Source: Vulcanisaeta thermophila
Lineage (GTDB): Archaea; Thermoproteota; Thermoprotei; Thermoproteales; Thermocladiaceae
Assembly (NCBI RefSeq): GCF_001748385.1
Contig: NZ_BCLI01000004.1
Coordinates: forward strand, 558,001 to 622,000
Reading direction: 5' to 3'
DNA: 64,000 nt
Shown here: piece by piece, positions 43,364-51,973 of the stretch
Numbering within the stretch: position 1 is the stretch's first letter
How the letters are laid out: each line of letters starts with the position of its first letter
Notes under the pieces: model-generated
Seen by the model: only the letters and a program-made list of their open reading frames with translations
Told to the model about the DNA's origin: nothing
Databases searched by the model: none
Made by a program: the position numbers and the translations under genes

Positions 43364-43678
43364 TCACCCCACCTCGGGCACCATCTTTATAGCCTTTACT
43401 GGGCATTCGTGGGCGCATATCCCACAGCCCTTGCAGTGGTCGTAATCGATCTCGTAGGTCACATCGTACTTCCTACCTGTCTTGGTCACGTAGGGCTTGC
43501 TCAACTCCAGTATGGCTGGTTCTGGGCAGTACATCCAGCATATCCTGCACCTAATGCATGCGTCCTGGTCAATGACTGGTCTCTCGGTTCTCCAGGTACC
43601 CGTTAGGTTGTTCCTGGAGTTCCTGGGCTCGAGTACGTAACCACCCAGTGGTATTTCCCTCCAGGTTAGTGGTTTCAT
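43364..43678 (-). CDS. porD: Pyruvate:ferredoxin oxidoreductase delta subunit (2x[4Fe-4S] ferredoxin-like)
   Basis: A 104-residue electron-transfer subunit with two [4Fe-4S] motifs: C-I-R-C-R-I-C-W-M-Y-C-P and C-K-G-C-G-I-C-A-H-E-C-P. It carries electrons from the TPP site to free ferredoxin. The N-terminal 30 residues (T-W-R-E-I-P-L-G-G) are the usual PorD lead segment. It lies between porC (4-base overlap) and porA (4-base gap). Confidence 0.93.
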   Translation of the reverse strand: MKPLTWREIPLGGYVLEPRNSRNNLTGTWRTERPVIDQDACIRCRICWMYCPEPAILELSKPYVTKTGRKYDVTYEIDYDHCKGCGICAHECPVKAIKMVPEVG

Positions 43679-44232
43679 GGGCTCATCACCTGGGCCACCT
43701 TATAGGCCTCCTCCAGGGCCTCCGCATTTAATCTACCCAACTTCGGCCCAAAGGTCTCCACCACCAATTGCTTCACCGTCTCGAGATCCACGATATCCAA
43801 CACTTTAAGCAATGCGCCCAGCATTGTCGTGTTAACTATGGGCTTACCCAGGTGCTTTGTGGATATTTCATACGCATTCACAACCACTACCTTACCCGTG
43901 AATCCCGTGATCAAGGGCTTCACCGTATTGAGCCCCGTGGCATTTATTACTATGTAGTCCCTCGTGGTGCCCACTATATTAAAGACCTCCAGGAGCCTCG
44001 TGTCAAAGACCACAGATATGTTGGGCCTCTCCACAGGCTCCCTAGCCGCTATACTCTCCCTGGACAGCCTAACATAGGCCCTAACAGGGGCTCCCCTCCT
44101 TTCAGCGCCATACTCAGGAAAGGAACTCGCAAAGAGGCCTCTCCTAATGGCCGCCTGTGCTATGATCTGGGCCGCAGTCACAGCGCCCTGCCCACCCCTT
44201 CCGTAGAATGTGATTTCCACGGTATTCGTCAT
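43675..44232 (-). CDS. porC: Pyruvate:ferredoxin oxidoreductase gamma subunit
   Basis: A 185-residue gamma subunit and first gene of porCDAB. The family motif G-R-G-G-Q-G-A-V-T-A-A lies at residues 10-20, E-Y-G-A-E-R-R-G-A-P-V near 41 and the C-terminal L-G-R-L-N-A-E-A-L region are diagnostic. It probably contributes to CoA binding. The AT-rich region 44240-44300 upstream is the likely operon promoter, shared with the divergent gene at 44.4 kb. Confidence 0.92.
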   Translation of the reverse strand: MTNTVEITFYGRGGQGAVTAAQIIAQAAIRRGLFASSFPEYGAERRGAPVRAYVRLSRESIAAREPVERPNISVVFDTRLLEVFNIVGTTRDYIVINATGLNTVKPLITGFTGKVVVVNAYEISTKHLGKPIVNTTMLGALLKVLDIVDLETVKQLVVETFGPKLGRLNAEALEEAYKVAQVMSP

Positions 44233-44422
44233 TACGGTCCCTATTTACACCTAAAATGCATTATTTATAACCCTTACTCTTTATATTCATAATTATCAAT
44301 AATTATATTCTAAAGGGGGAACCACACCCACTAAAAACCGTAATTCACCAGACCATCAACATCAAGGCAGTGTATTAATAAGCCTTTTCATATCCCGATA
44401 GAAGTTCTGGGTATGGTTTTTA

Positions 44423-44833
44423 ATGCAACCCCCTGTGTCTGACGTGATGGTTAATGTCATATGCACCACAACATCAGATGGCGATGTTCTGGATCTATTC
44501 TCCAGGGCCAAGTACCTGGCTTTGATTAATGAGTCCGGCGAGGTGATTCATAGGGAGTTGAACCCAGCCCTAAAATCAAGCAGTAGGAGGCCAGCGGTGG
44601 CCAGGAGGTGTGTTGAGCTTGGTGCCAACATTGTGCTGGCACCCCACGGCTCCCTCTGTTACCCATCATACATGATACTAAGGAGGGCCGGGGTGAACAT
44701 GTACGTTGTGGAGCCCGGCGTCTCACTACGTGATGGTTTAATGAACAAGAGCCCGGTGGGTCAGGGGGAGGTTCTGTACTCGAGCTTCCTGGCCATTATG
44801 GAGAGGATTAGGGAGGTGCTTACTCATGATTGA
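44423..44833 (+). CDS. Small protein, possibly NifX/NafY-like fold
   Basis: A 136-residue protein with no firm family. A central stretch R-R-P-A-V-A-R-R-C-V-E-L-G-A-N-I-V-L-A-P-H-G-S-L-C-Y-P-S-Y recalls the dinitrogenase-cofactor-accessory (NifX/NifB C-terminal) fold, where a similar V-x-E-x-G-x-D-x-V-I segment occurs, but the usual nitrogenase-related context is absent. It overlaps the ureohydrolase gene by 8 bases and is probably co-transcribed with it. The call is tentative. Confidence 0.5.
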   Translation: MQPPVSDVMVNVICTTTSDGDVLDLFSRAKYLALINESGEVIHRELNPALKSSSRRPAVARRCVELGANIVLAPHGSLCYPSYMILRRAGVNMYVVEPGVSLRDGLMNKSPVGQGEVLYSSFLAIMERIREVLTHD

Positions 44834-45722
44834 GTTCTACACAGGGCTCTCCCAAACCCTCTTCGGGGTTAGGCGTTGTGGTGATGGAATACCAGTGCTG
44901 GGCATACCCATGGAGGACACCCTGAGCTTTAGGCCAGGCACCAGGTTCGCGACTAGCGTTATTAGGCAGTGGAGTCAGTACTTCGAGTTCACACCCACGA
45001 GGGACCTGGGGGTTGATGTCCTATCCAGGGTCTGCGACATGGGCGACGTATCACTACTCCAGGGATTGCCTGAAAGGAATATCTCGAGGATTGAGAGGGT
45101 GGTTTCCGAGGCAGTGGGTAGATGGGGTAGGTTGGTGAACATTGGTGGTGAGCACACCGTAAGCCTCGGCGTCGCCTTAGGCCTCAGGGACTCCCTGGGC
45201 TACGGCGCCTACATCCATATAGACGCCCACCTGGACTCAAGATCCGAGTGGCCCCTGGGCCAGTCACTATCCCACGCAACATTCGTTAGGCGGTTAATTA
45301 AGGATGTAAAGCCTGAGTTAATCCTTTACCTGGGCTTCAGGTCCTACGATAATGAGGAGCTGGACTTCATAAATGAGTTGGGCAATGCCGTGGCCCTGCC
45401 AGGCAGCGCCATTAAGTCCCTGGGTAATTACGAGGCCAGGGCCCTGATTAGGGATTTCATGAGCACCGTGGGCGGCCCCATACACGTGAGCATAGACTTG
45501 GATGTTCTCGACCCATCAATAATGCCCGGCGTGGGTAATCCCGAGGGCAATGGTTTGACGTATAACGAACTCCTCAGGGTGTTGGAGCCAGTGCTGGAGC
45601 TTGGGGGCTCCAGGGTCGGGGCTGTGGACATAGTGGAGTACTCACCACCCAATGACCCAAACCTCACGTCCCTACCCACGGTGATTAAGTTAATAATTGA
45701 CGTCCTTAATTACCTACGTTGA
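44826..45722 (+). CDS. Ureohydrolase family enzyme (agmatinase/arginase-like)
   Basis: Binuclear manganese hydrolase of 298 residues. The metal motifs are G-G-E-H-T-V near residue 104, D-A-H-L-D-S near 137, and S-I-D-L-D-V-L-D-P near 225. All ligands of the arginase/agmatinase fold are therefore present. In archaea this family mainly makes putrescine and urea from agmatine, but formiminoglutamase or guanidinase activities exist in the fold. It is downstream of and overlapping the small gene at 44.4 kb. Confidence 0.85.
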   Translation: MIEFYTGLSQTLFGVRRCGDGIPVLGIPMEDTLSFRPGTRFATSVIRQWSQYFEFTPTRDLGVDVLSRVCDMGDVSLLQGLPERNISRIERVVSEAVGRWGRLVNIGGEHTVSLGVALGLRDSLGYGAYIHIDAHLDSRSEWPLGQSLSHATFVRRLIKDVKPELILYLGFRSYDNEELDFINELGNAVALPGSAIKSLGNYEARALIRDFMSTVGGPIHVSIDLDVLDPSIMPGVGNPEGNGLTYNELLRVLEPVLELGGSRVGAVDIVEYSPPNDPNLTSLPTVIKLIIDVLNYLR

Positions 45723-45730
45723 CAGGCAAA

Positions 45731-45742
45731 ATATTTATTTAA
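45731..45742 (+). promoter_or_regulatory. TATA box of glyS
   Basis: ATATTTATTTAA lies about 28 bases before the ATG at 45766; a TTG at 45760 is in frame but less well spaced. Confidence 0.5.
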
Positions 45743-45765
45743 GGTTTCATCAGCCGTAGTTGGGA

Positions 45766-47544
45766 ATGGAGACCGACAAGTTCCTGGACTTCCTAACGGA
45801 GAGTGGTTTTTTCTACCCAAGCTTTGAGATCTATAGGGGTAAGACCGAGGCCGGCGGCTTCTATGATTATGGACCCCTGGGTGTGGAGCTTAAGAGGAAT
45901 ATCATTGAGAAGTGGAGGAGAATCTTCATCTACCCGTACCAGGACTTCATAGTGGAGGTGGAGACCCCAATAATAATGCCCAAGATAGTCTTCGAAGCCA
46001 GCGGCCACCTGGAGCACTTCACGGACGCAATAACCGAGTGCCTCAAGTGCGGTCGTAAGTACAGGGCTGACCACCTCATAGAGGAGGAGTTGGGGAAGAG
46101 GGGTGTTTCGGTGAAGACTGAGGGGTTGAGGTTGGAGGAGCTTGATGAGTTGATTAGGAGGTACGGCATTAAATGCCCAGTATGCGGTGGTGACCTGGGG
46201 CCTGTTAAACCCTTCAACCTACTATTCCAAACCACCATAGGCCCCTACAGCGACAACATAGGGTACCTAAGGCCCGAGACCGCACAGGGAATGTTCGTAT
46301 CATTCCCAAGGGTATTCAACCTATTGGGTAGGAAGCTACCCCTGGGCATTGCCCAGGTGGGTAAGGTGGGCAGAAACGAGATATCGCCAAGGCAGGGCTT
46401 GATCAGGCTTAGGGAGTTCACGCAGATGGAGATTGAGTTCTTCTTTGACCCCGAAAACCCAAGGTGCCCATTCCTTGATGAACTAGACGTTAAGATTAGG
46501 GTGCTTCCCGAGGAGGATGTCAAGGCCGGTAAGAAGGAGCCCAGGGAGTTCAGGCCCAGGGAGGCTGTGGAGAGTCGCGTAATCCCCAATGAGTGGATGG
46601 CATTCTTCATGGGCCTAGCAACAATATACATGAACGAGTTGGGAATACCCACCGACCACCAGTACTTCCTAGCCAAGCTACCCGAGGAGAGGGCTCACTA
46701 CTCATCAGCAAGCTTCGACCAGATGGTGTTTAGCGAGAGGTTTGGTTGGGTTGAGGTTAGTGGGCACGCCTACAGGACCGATTACGACCTGAGCAGGCAC
46801 ATGAAATTCAGTGGCTACGACCTAACGGTGGAGAGGAGGTTGAAGGAGCCCAAGGAGGTGGAGGAGGTCAGGATCTACCCCAACCCAACCAGGATAAGGG
46901 AGGTTTACGGTAACGAGGCAGGTAAGGTAATGAAGGCACTATCCACCGCTGACCCCAATGAGTTGAGGAGCTCCCTTGAGAGGAGTGGTGAGGCTCTCGT
47001 GGGTGGTTATAGGGTTACCAGGGACATGGTGTTCATGAGGGTTGAGCGTAGGAAGGTGTTCACAGAACGCTTCATCCCACACGATGTGGAGCCCTCCTTT
47101 GGCGTGGATAGGATTGTCTACGTAACCCTAGAACACGCGGCCAAGGTCATTGATGGCAGGTTCATCCTAACCCTAGCCCCAGACATCGCGCCCATAAAGG
47201 CCGTGGTACTACCAATAATTGACAAGGAGGAATATAATAAAATTGGCATTGAGCTTAGCAGGAAGCTCATGAGGGCTGGCTTCAGGGTGGTCTTTGACAA
47301 TGACGGTACCATTGGCAGTAGGTACGCTAGGTATGACTCCCTCGGTGTCCCCCTCGCAATCACCATAGATGAGGAGACGCTCAGGGACAACACAGTGACC
47401 ATTAGGGACAGGGATACCAAGGTTCAGGTTAGGGTTGGGATTAATGACGTACCGATCATTATTAAGAAGGCCGTGGAGGAGAATAAAACGCTTAGTAGGC
47501 TCATTGACGAGTTGAAACTAACCATCTACACAAGACAGCACTGA
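45766..47544 (+). CDS. glyS: Glycyl-tRNA synthetase (archaeal/eukaryotic type)
   Basis: Class II synthetase of about 592 residues that charges tRNA-Gly. The N-terminal F-Y-D-Y-G-P-L-G-V-E-L-K-R motif, the zinc-type cysteine pairs (C-L-K-C-G and C-P-V-C-G), the R-P-E-T-A-Q-G-M-F motif near 173 and the class II motif F-G-V-D-R-I-V-Y near 445 are all visible. The C-terminal 120 residues form the HGTP anticodon-binding domain (A-P-I-K-A-V-V-L-P ... D-D/N-G-T-I-G-x-R-Y-A-R-Y-D). The length is normal for the alpha2-type enzyme. It is followed by a putative C/D sRNA and tRNA-Glu. Confidence 0.95.
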   Translation: METDKFLDFLTESGFFYPSFEIYRGKTEAGGFYDYGPLGVELKRNIIEKWRRIFIYPYQDFIVEVETPIIMPKIVFEASGHLEHFTDAITECLKCGRKYRADHLIEEELGKRGVSVKTEGLRLEELDELIRRYGIKCPVCGGDLGPVKPFNLLFQTTIGPYSDNIGYLRPETAQGMFVSFPRVFNLLGRKLPLGIAQVGKVGRNEISPRQGLIRLREFTQMEIEFFFDPENPRCPFLDELDVKIRVLPEEDVKAGKKEPREFRPREAVESRVIPNEWMAFFMGLATIYMNELGIPTDHQYFLAKLPEERAHYSSASFDQMVFSERFGWVEVSGHAYRTDYDLSRHMKFSGYDLTVERRLKEPKEVEEVRIYPNPTRIREVYGNEAGKVMKALSTADPNELRSSLERSGEALVGGYRVTRDMVFMRVERRKVFTERFIPHDVEPSFGVDRIVYVTLEHAAKVIDGRFILTLAPDIAPIKAVVLPIIDKEEYNKIGIELSRKLMRAGFRVVFDNDGTIGSRYARYDSLGVPLAITIDEETLRDNTVTIRDRDTKVQVRVGINDVPIIIKKAVEENKTLSRLIDELKLTIYTRQH

Positions 47545-47547
47545 CCC

Positions 47548-47595
47548 ATGACGAGCTTGACCGCTACTGAACAATGATGAAAACGAACCCACCGA
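47548..47595 (+). ncRNA. Candidate C/D box sRNA (2'-O-methylation guide)
   Basis: Four boxes appear in the right order and spacing: C-like ATGACGA (47548-47554, one mismatch), a 12-base guide, D' CTGA (47567-47570), a 3-base spacer, a perfect C' ATGATGA (47574-47580), an 11-base guide, and D-like CCGA (47592-47595, one mismatch). The two guides (47555-47566 and 47581-47591) would direct methylation of the target base paired five positions upstream of each D box. It lies right after the glyS stop. No strong terminal stem is visible, and the outer C and D boxes are imperfect. Confidence 0.4.
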
Positions 47596-47620
47596 AACCA
47601 AATAAATAACCCTGGGCGCG

Positions 47621-47698
47621 TGGTGCCCCGGCCGGGATTTGAACCCGGGTCACGGGCTCGAAAGGCCCGCATACTTGACCGGGCTATACTACCGGGGC
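47621..47698 (-). tRNA. tRNA-Glu (anticodon TTC)
   Basis: Read on the minus strand it folds as a cloverleaf: a 7-bp acceptor stem (GCCCCGG / CCGGGGC), a weak D stem, a 5-bp anticodon stem (CGGGC / GCCCG) enclosing the loop C-T-T-T-C-G-A with anticodon TTC, a T arm with G-G-T-T-C-A-A-A-T-C-C, discriminator A, and an encoded CCA at 47621-47623. There is no intron. The encoded CCA is notable for an archaeal tRNA gene but is seen in Thermoproteales. Confidence 0.93.
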
Positions 47699-47786
47699 TT
47701 CTTAGTGTGTCTTTACGGTGCTTTGGCGTTTTTAAGTTCTTTGGGTCGTGGTTAGGTTTTTAATGTGTGTTTGGTGTTTTTCGTTA

Positions 47787-48296
47787 ATGGGTATCCGCGT
47801 TGATGGTTTCAACGTGGTTTTAAGACCCATTGGTGTGGTGAGGCATGGTTTCGATGATGACTTTGTGAGGAGGTCCTTCAATGGTGTTGATGGTGTTGTG
47901 GAGGTTTTTGAGGAGTTTGCTGAGGGTCTTGATGGCCTTGATGGCTTCTCCCACATAATACTAATTTCGCTCCTACATAAGGTTAGTGAGGGGCAGAGGA
48001 GGGTTCTTAGGGTAAGGCCCAGGCGCCTCGTTACACTGGGCGTTCCCGAGGATGAATTACCCACCGTGGGTGTCTTCGCCACTGACTCTCCACATAGGCC
48101 CAACCCCATAGGTATTAGTGTGGTTAGGCTTCTAGGCCGTGACGGTAGGTTCCTCCGCGTCTCAGGTCTCGATCTATTCGATGGGACTCCAATCCTCGAT
48201 ATTAAGCCCTTGACTCACGATAAGGCTCCCCACATTATCTCCTTCCCTAGTTGGTACGAAAGGCTTAGGGTCAGGGTTGGTGATAAGCCTATATGA
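47787..48296 (+). CDS. trmO: tRNA (N6-threonylcarbamoyladenosine-37) methyltransferase TrmO-like
   Basis: A 169-residue protein of the TsaA/TrmO family, which methylates t6A37 of some tRNAs using SAM. The family landmarks are P-I-G-V-V-R-H-G near the start, F-S-H-I-I-L-I-S near residue 55, the signature V-G-V-F-A-T-D-S-P-H-R-P-N-P-I-G near 95 and L-D-I-K-P-L near 137. The ATG at 47787 gives the natural length; a GTG-type start 13 codons upstream is open but lacks homology. It lies in a tRNA-modification neighbourhood (taw1, thiI). Confidence 0.88.
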   Translation: MGIRVDGFNVVLRPIGVVRHGFDDDFVRRSFNGVDGVVEVFEEFAEGLDGLDGFSHIILISLLHKVSEGQRRVLRVRPRRLVTLGVPEDELPTVGVFATDSPHRPNPIGISVVRLLGRDGRFLRVSGLDLFDGTPILDIKPLTHDKAPHIISFPSWYERLRVRVGDKPI

Positions 48297-48310
48297 GTTT
48301 TAATTTAAGA

Positions 48311-48321
48311 AGGTTTATATA
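48311..48321 (+). promoter_or_regulatory. TATA box of taw1
   Basis: GTTTATATAAA-like box about 30 bases before the taw1 ATG at 48350. Confidence 0.45.
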
Positions 48322-48349
48322 AATGCGCGTATTTCTTCCTTAGATATTA

Positions 48350-49489
48350 ATGGAGGTTGTTGGTGGTAAGGCTCGGGAGGGGTTTAAGTACCACGTTATT
48401 TCCGAGATTAATGGTAGGATTAGGCTCAGGATTAGTGAGGATGCCAAGTCTAGGCTCATGAGGGCTGGTTACGGAATATTTAATCACTCCACGGTGGAGC
48501 TTTGCCACTGGACCAAGAGTGCTCTTACCCAGGGGCCCAGTTGTTATAAGTTTAAGTTTTACGGAGTCCCCGCGGGTGGTTCCCATAGGTGTGTGGAGTT
48601 TAGTCCCGTGGGTATGATTTGCAGTAATAAGTGCGTCTATTGTTGGAGGCCCACGGACTCCTTCGACTCTTTCATACCCAATGCCGATTACCTTGACGAC
48701 CCTGTGGAGTTGGTTCAGGGTATTCTTAGGGAGAGGTATAGACTCCTCACGGGGTACTTCGGAAACCCCAAGGCTAGGGAGAGGGCTAAGGAGGCCCTGA
48801 CGCCCACTCATTGGGCCATTTCATTGTCCGGCGAGCCCACCATGTACCCAAAATTGCCGGAGCTTGTTAAGTACCTCAAGTCCCTCCCCAGCACGAGGTC
48901 CGTCTTCATAGTGACCAATGGCCAGTATCCCGAGATGCTCGAGAGGCTTGAGAGGGAGGGTGCATTACCCACGCAGCTTTACCTGTCCTGCAACGCACCC
49001 AATAGGGAATTATTCTACAGGATCAACGTGCCCGTTTTGAACAGGGATGATGCCTGGGAGAGGTGGTTGAGGAGCCTTGAGTTGCTCAGTAGGTTGAATA
49101 CCAGGACCATAATCAGGATAACCCTGATAAGGAGTTTGAATTACGATCCCAAGTATATACCCGAGTTCGCGAGGTTAATGCTCATTGGTAACCCACACTT
49201 CATTGAGGTTAAGTCCTACATGCACCTGGGACACTCCACGTATAGGCTCAGTAAGAGTGACATGCTTTATCACCGTGAGATTAGGGAGTGGGCCCTGAAG
49301 CTCCTTGAGGAGATTAATAGGTTGGGTGGTAACTTCAGGTTCATGGATGAGGATGAGCAGAGTAGGATTGTGGTTCTACAGAACATGAGTAGGTATGTTG
49401 ATAGGTGGATAGTGCGCCCTGAGGATCAGCCAAAGCTCAGCGAGGCTGATGTGCAGAAGTTATCCAGCGCCCTTAAATCCTCGATGTAG
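48350..49489 (+). CDS. taw1: tRNA 4-demethylwyosine synthase Taw1 (TYW1)
   Basis: Radical SAM enzyme that makes the tricyclic 4-demethylwyosine from m1G37 of tRNA-Phe and pyruvate. The SAM cluster motif C-S-N-K-C-V-Y-C-W is at Cys 91, 95, 98; extra cysteines at 52, 65 and 81 match the second [4Fe-4S] cluster of archaeal Taw1. S-L-S-G-E-P-T-M-Y-P near 164 is the SAM motif. The 379 residues are somewhat longer than typical archaeal versions. Its last 64 bases overlap the convergent endonuclease V gene. Confidence 0.93.
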   Translation: MEVVGGKAREGFKYHVISEINGRIRLRISEDAKSRLMRAGYGIFNHSTVELCHWTKSALTQGPSCYKFKFYGVPAGGSHRCVEFSPVGMICSNKCVYCWRPTDSFDSFIPNADYLDDPVELVQGILRERYRLLTGYFGNPKARERAKEALTPTHWAISLSGEPTMYPKLPELVKYLKSLPSTRSVFIVTNGQYPEMLERLEREGALPTQLYLSCNAPNRELFYRINVPVLNRDDAWERWLRSLELLSRLNTRTIIRITLIRSLNYDPKYIPEFARLMLIGNPHFIEVKSYMHLGHSTYRLSKSDMLYHREIREWALKLLEEINRLGGNFRFMDEDEQSRIVVLQNMSRYVDRWIVRPEDQPKLSEADVQKLSSALKSSM

Positions 49490-50208
49490 TGATCCCTCAG
49501 GTAATTGGTTATCTTCCTCTTTAGTGCGTTGGCCACGTTGTGTGAGTGGAGTATGGGTATTGGCATTTGTGACCCCACGCACAGCCTCCTAACTAACTCA
49601 ACGGCACTCCTCAGTGAGACCCCATGCCCAACGCTCACGTACGTGGGCTTACTGGACGCGCACCTCAGTGCCCACCCAATGACCTCGCCAGTGCCTGGAT
49701 CCAGCACCGGCCCCTCAATACTATCCACCCTACCGTAGAGTAGAGACTTAGCCACACCCACAGTGGGTATGCCCATGCAAACGCCAAAGTGACTCGCTAT
49801 CCCAAGCCTATACGGGTGCGCCCTGCCGTGCCCGTCCACCAGCACCACCTGGGGTTTCTCCCTGAGTCTCATGTAGGAGCCCACCATGGGCTTCAACTCC
49901 CTAAAGGATAACAACGTAGGTATATACGGGAACCTGACCTCACCAACCCAGCAACTCACATCCACAATGGACCTCCTGGTCATGGAGTATGTGCTGGCCA
50001 CGGAAACCCCAACCTCGTGATTAGCAATGTTTATGTAAGCCACATCTAAACCCGCCACCGTGTCCACACTATCCATGCTTATCAAGTCACTCTCAATGAC
50101 CCTGCCCGCGAGGGTTCTTTGGATCCTCCTTGCAACGGTTAGGTTGAAGTTGGGCGGTATCCTTGACCTCACAAAGGATTCGCTGGGTCCCCTACTGACC
50201 CTTGCCAT
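49426..50208 (-). CDS. nfi: Endonuclease V
   Basis: Repair enzyme that nicks DNA near deoxyinosine. The 260-residue protein contains V-A-G-L-D-V-A-Y (first Asp), F-P-Y-I-P-T-L-L-S-F-R-E (Glu), V-L-V-D-G-H-G (second Asp) and P-T-V-G-V-A-K-S, with the wedge and catalytic residues of the family. The C-terminal 20 residues are antisense to taw1. Its start overlaps the thiI 3' end by 17 bases, suggesting a shared transcript with thiI. The segment 49820-49923 has an exact copy elsewhere in the window. Confidence 0.93.
   Translation of the reverse strand: MARVSRGPSESFVRSRIPPNFNLTVARRIQRTLAGRVIESDLISMDSVDTVAGLDVAYINIANHEVGVSVASTYSMTRRSIVDVSCWVGEVRFPYIPTLLSFRELKPMVGSYMRLREKPQVVLVDGHGRAHPYRLGIASHFGVCMGIPTVGVAKSLLYGRVDSIEGPVLDPGTGEVIGWALRCASSKPTYVSVGHGVSLRSAVELVRRLCVGSQMPIPILHSHNVANALKRKITNYLRDHYIEDLRALDNFCTSASLSFG
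49820..49923 (-). repeat. 104-bp exact repeat, copy inside nfi
   Basis: This interval, read on the minus strand, is identical base for base to 57084-57187 read on the plus strand. It encodes the central endonuclease V segment from the P-T-L-L-S-F-R-E block through the catalytic V-D-G-H-G-R. The other copy belongs to a truncated nfi fragment. Confidence 0.9.
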
Positions 50209-51652
50209 ATGAATCCCTCAATTTCTCAATGCTTATCGAGAACGCCCTGTAGCCCATTCTCCTTAGTTCCGATGCTACGAACCTACTACTCAACCCCCTG
50301 CTGCAGTATAGTACGTAAACCCTGTCCTTACCCATGGACTTTACGAGATCCATTACATTATCAATGTTGGCATTTATCGCCCCTGGGTAATGCCACGACT
50401 CATACTCAGGCTTACTCCTTAGGTCTATGACCACGGCATCCCTAGGCACAACATCAATATCCACGTCCTGGGAGTCCTCTAGGGCCTTCAGGACCTCGGG
50501 TATTGAGCTTGCCTTTATGGTGACCATGGTGCTTAACGCCTCATCTATCAACCCCGGGCTCAATTTCGAGACCTCGGCCTCCACATCCTCCGGTGTTGCC
50601 CTTGTCCTGGGCTTCTCTGAGAATATGGCGCAGAATTCCTCGTTCTTTATTGATAATTCGTAGGTCCCAATCATCCTCGCGTAACTCACAATTTCGTCCT
50701 TGTCAAGCCCTATCAATGGTCTGTATATGGGTATGTCAATCCCGTGGCTCGCGGCCATTAGGTTGTGGAGTGTTTGTGATGAGACCTGCCCCAGGGACTC
50801 CCCCGTGACTATGCCCAATGCGTTTGTGGACTTGGCAATGGCCTGGGCTATTCTGTAGAGTATGTGTTTGTAAACCACATTCCATAGGTGCGGGTTAACA
50901 GTACCCCTTATCTCATTCACCAACCCTGAGCAATTAATTATGTGTATTGACGCGTCGTAACCAATGGACCACCTACTGAATAATTCATGGGCAACCCTGA
51001 GAAAGCCCAGTGTATCCAGTGGGTGTGCCAGGGAGCAGAACATGGCATCCACGTAGGCCCCCCTCTTCATCATGAACCAGGCGGCCACGGGCGAGTCCAG
51101 CCCTCCTGATATCAACGCCAGGACCTTGCCTTCAGAGCCCAGTGGGAGCCCACCAGGCCCCTTAACAACCTCATGGAAGAGGTACGCCCTGTCACCCCTA
51201 ACCTCTATGTGAAGCTCCACATCGGGCCTCTCCAAATCCACACCCCTGGCGTACTGCCTAAGTGCGGCGCCCACCTCCCTATTTATGTCCATTGACGTGA
51301 AGCCATGCACCCCAACCCTGTGACTCCTCACCGCGAATACCTTATCCTTAACGAGGGACGCCCACTCCCTAACCGCGGCATTGACTATATCATTTATGCT
51401 GTGGACCACGTACTCACGGGCTGGCGCCACGAACTTAACACCGAAAACCCTACTCACCAGGTCCACCGCATCCTTAGCCCTGTCATCACTAACCTCCACA
51501 AGCAACCTACCCTGCGACCTACTAACCCTCGCCTCAATGCCCGCTTTCTTCAATCCCTCCATTATATTCCTCATTAGTAGGTTCTCCATCCTCCTCCTGG
51601 TTCCCGGGCCCTTTATGGCAACCTCACCATAACCAATGAGCAGCACAACCAT
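50192..51652 (-). CDS. thiI: tRNA 4-thiouridine synthetase ThiI with rhodanese domain
   Basis: Sulfurtransferase that makes s4U8 in tRNA and may also serve thiazole synthesis. Domain order in the 486 residues: N-terminal ferredoxin-like/THUMP region (about 1-170), PP-loop ATPase with I-S-G-G-L-D-S-P-V near 181, and a C-terminal rhodanese domain whose loop Y-C-S-R-G-L-S-S holds the persulfide Cys. Cys in N-E-E-F-C-A-I-F-S matches the second catalytic cysteine of bacterial ThiI. A TATA-like box (revcomp near 51672-51682) gives a leaderless start at the ATG 51652. It overlaps nfi. Confidence 0.93.
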   Translation of the reverse strand: MVVLLIGYGEVAIKGPGTRRRMENLLMRNIMEGLKKAGIEARVSRSQGRLLVEVSDDRAKDAVDLVSRVFGVKFVAPAREYVVHSINDIVNAAVREWASLVKDKVFAVRSHRVGVHGFTSMDINREVGAALRQYARGVDLERPDVELHIEVRGDRAYLFHEVVKGPGGLPLGSEGKVLALISGGLDSPVAAWFMMKRGAYVDAMFCSLAHPLDTLGFLRVAHELFSRWSIGYDASIHIINCSGLVNEIRGTVNPHLWNVVYKHILYRIAQAIAKSTNALGIVTGESLGQVSSQTLHNLMAASHGIDIPIYRPLIGLDKDEIVSYARMIGTYELSIKNEEFCAIFSEKPRTRATPEDVEAEVSKLSPGLIDEALSTMVTIKASSIPEVLKALEDSQDVDIDVVPRDAVVIDLRSKPEYESWHYPGAINANIDNVMDLVKSMGKDRVYVLYCSRGLSSRFVASELRRMGYRAFSISIEKLRDSYGKGQ

Positions 51653-51751
51653 TTACACACTAATGTTATCACCTCCCTTTAAAACACATACGCCCACCAC
51701 AGTAGGGAATAAAAACACCAACACATTAATTAGGCAAGGCCCTCCGGCGTG

Positions 51752-51804
51752 GGCCCTGGAGGTGGGCTCAGCCCACCAATGAATTGGGCTCCTCCAAGGG
51801 GGCC
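51752..51804. other. Three-way-junction inverted repeat in the thiI/amidase gap
   Basis: Strong nested complementarity: GGCCC (51752-51756) with GGGCC (51800-51804), TGGAGG (51757-51762) with CCTCCA (51791-51796), enclosing the hairpin GTGGGC-TCA-GCCCAC (51762-51776, about 6-7 bp) and a small CCAA-TGAA-TTGG hairpin (51776-51787). Either strand could fold into a compact junction RNA. The element lies upstream of the thiI TATA box, so it is not in the thiI leader; on the minus strand it lies about 170 bases beyond the amidase stop. The rest of the 320-base gap is T-rich on the plus strand with nothing recognised. Confidence 0.45.
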
Positions 51805-51973
51805 AAAAACCCTCCCTACAATGGGATTTGTGGTGGTTGTGGACTAGGCCTGGTTTTGTTTTGGTTTTGTAAGGTGATCGGTTGTGGTTTGTTCAATACT
51901 TATTAGCTATGTTTTTATGTTTTATGGTTTATATTTAGTATCATGAGCACAGGATTACTGTGGTTGCGGATAG

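Noticed and set aside
51653-51690. GGAGGTGAT as ribosome-binding site for thiI
   Set aside because: It is about 15-20 bases from the ATG, and the TATA-like box just upstream implies a leaderless start, so the match is probably fortuitous.
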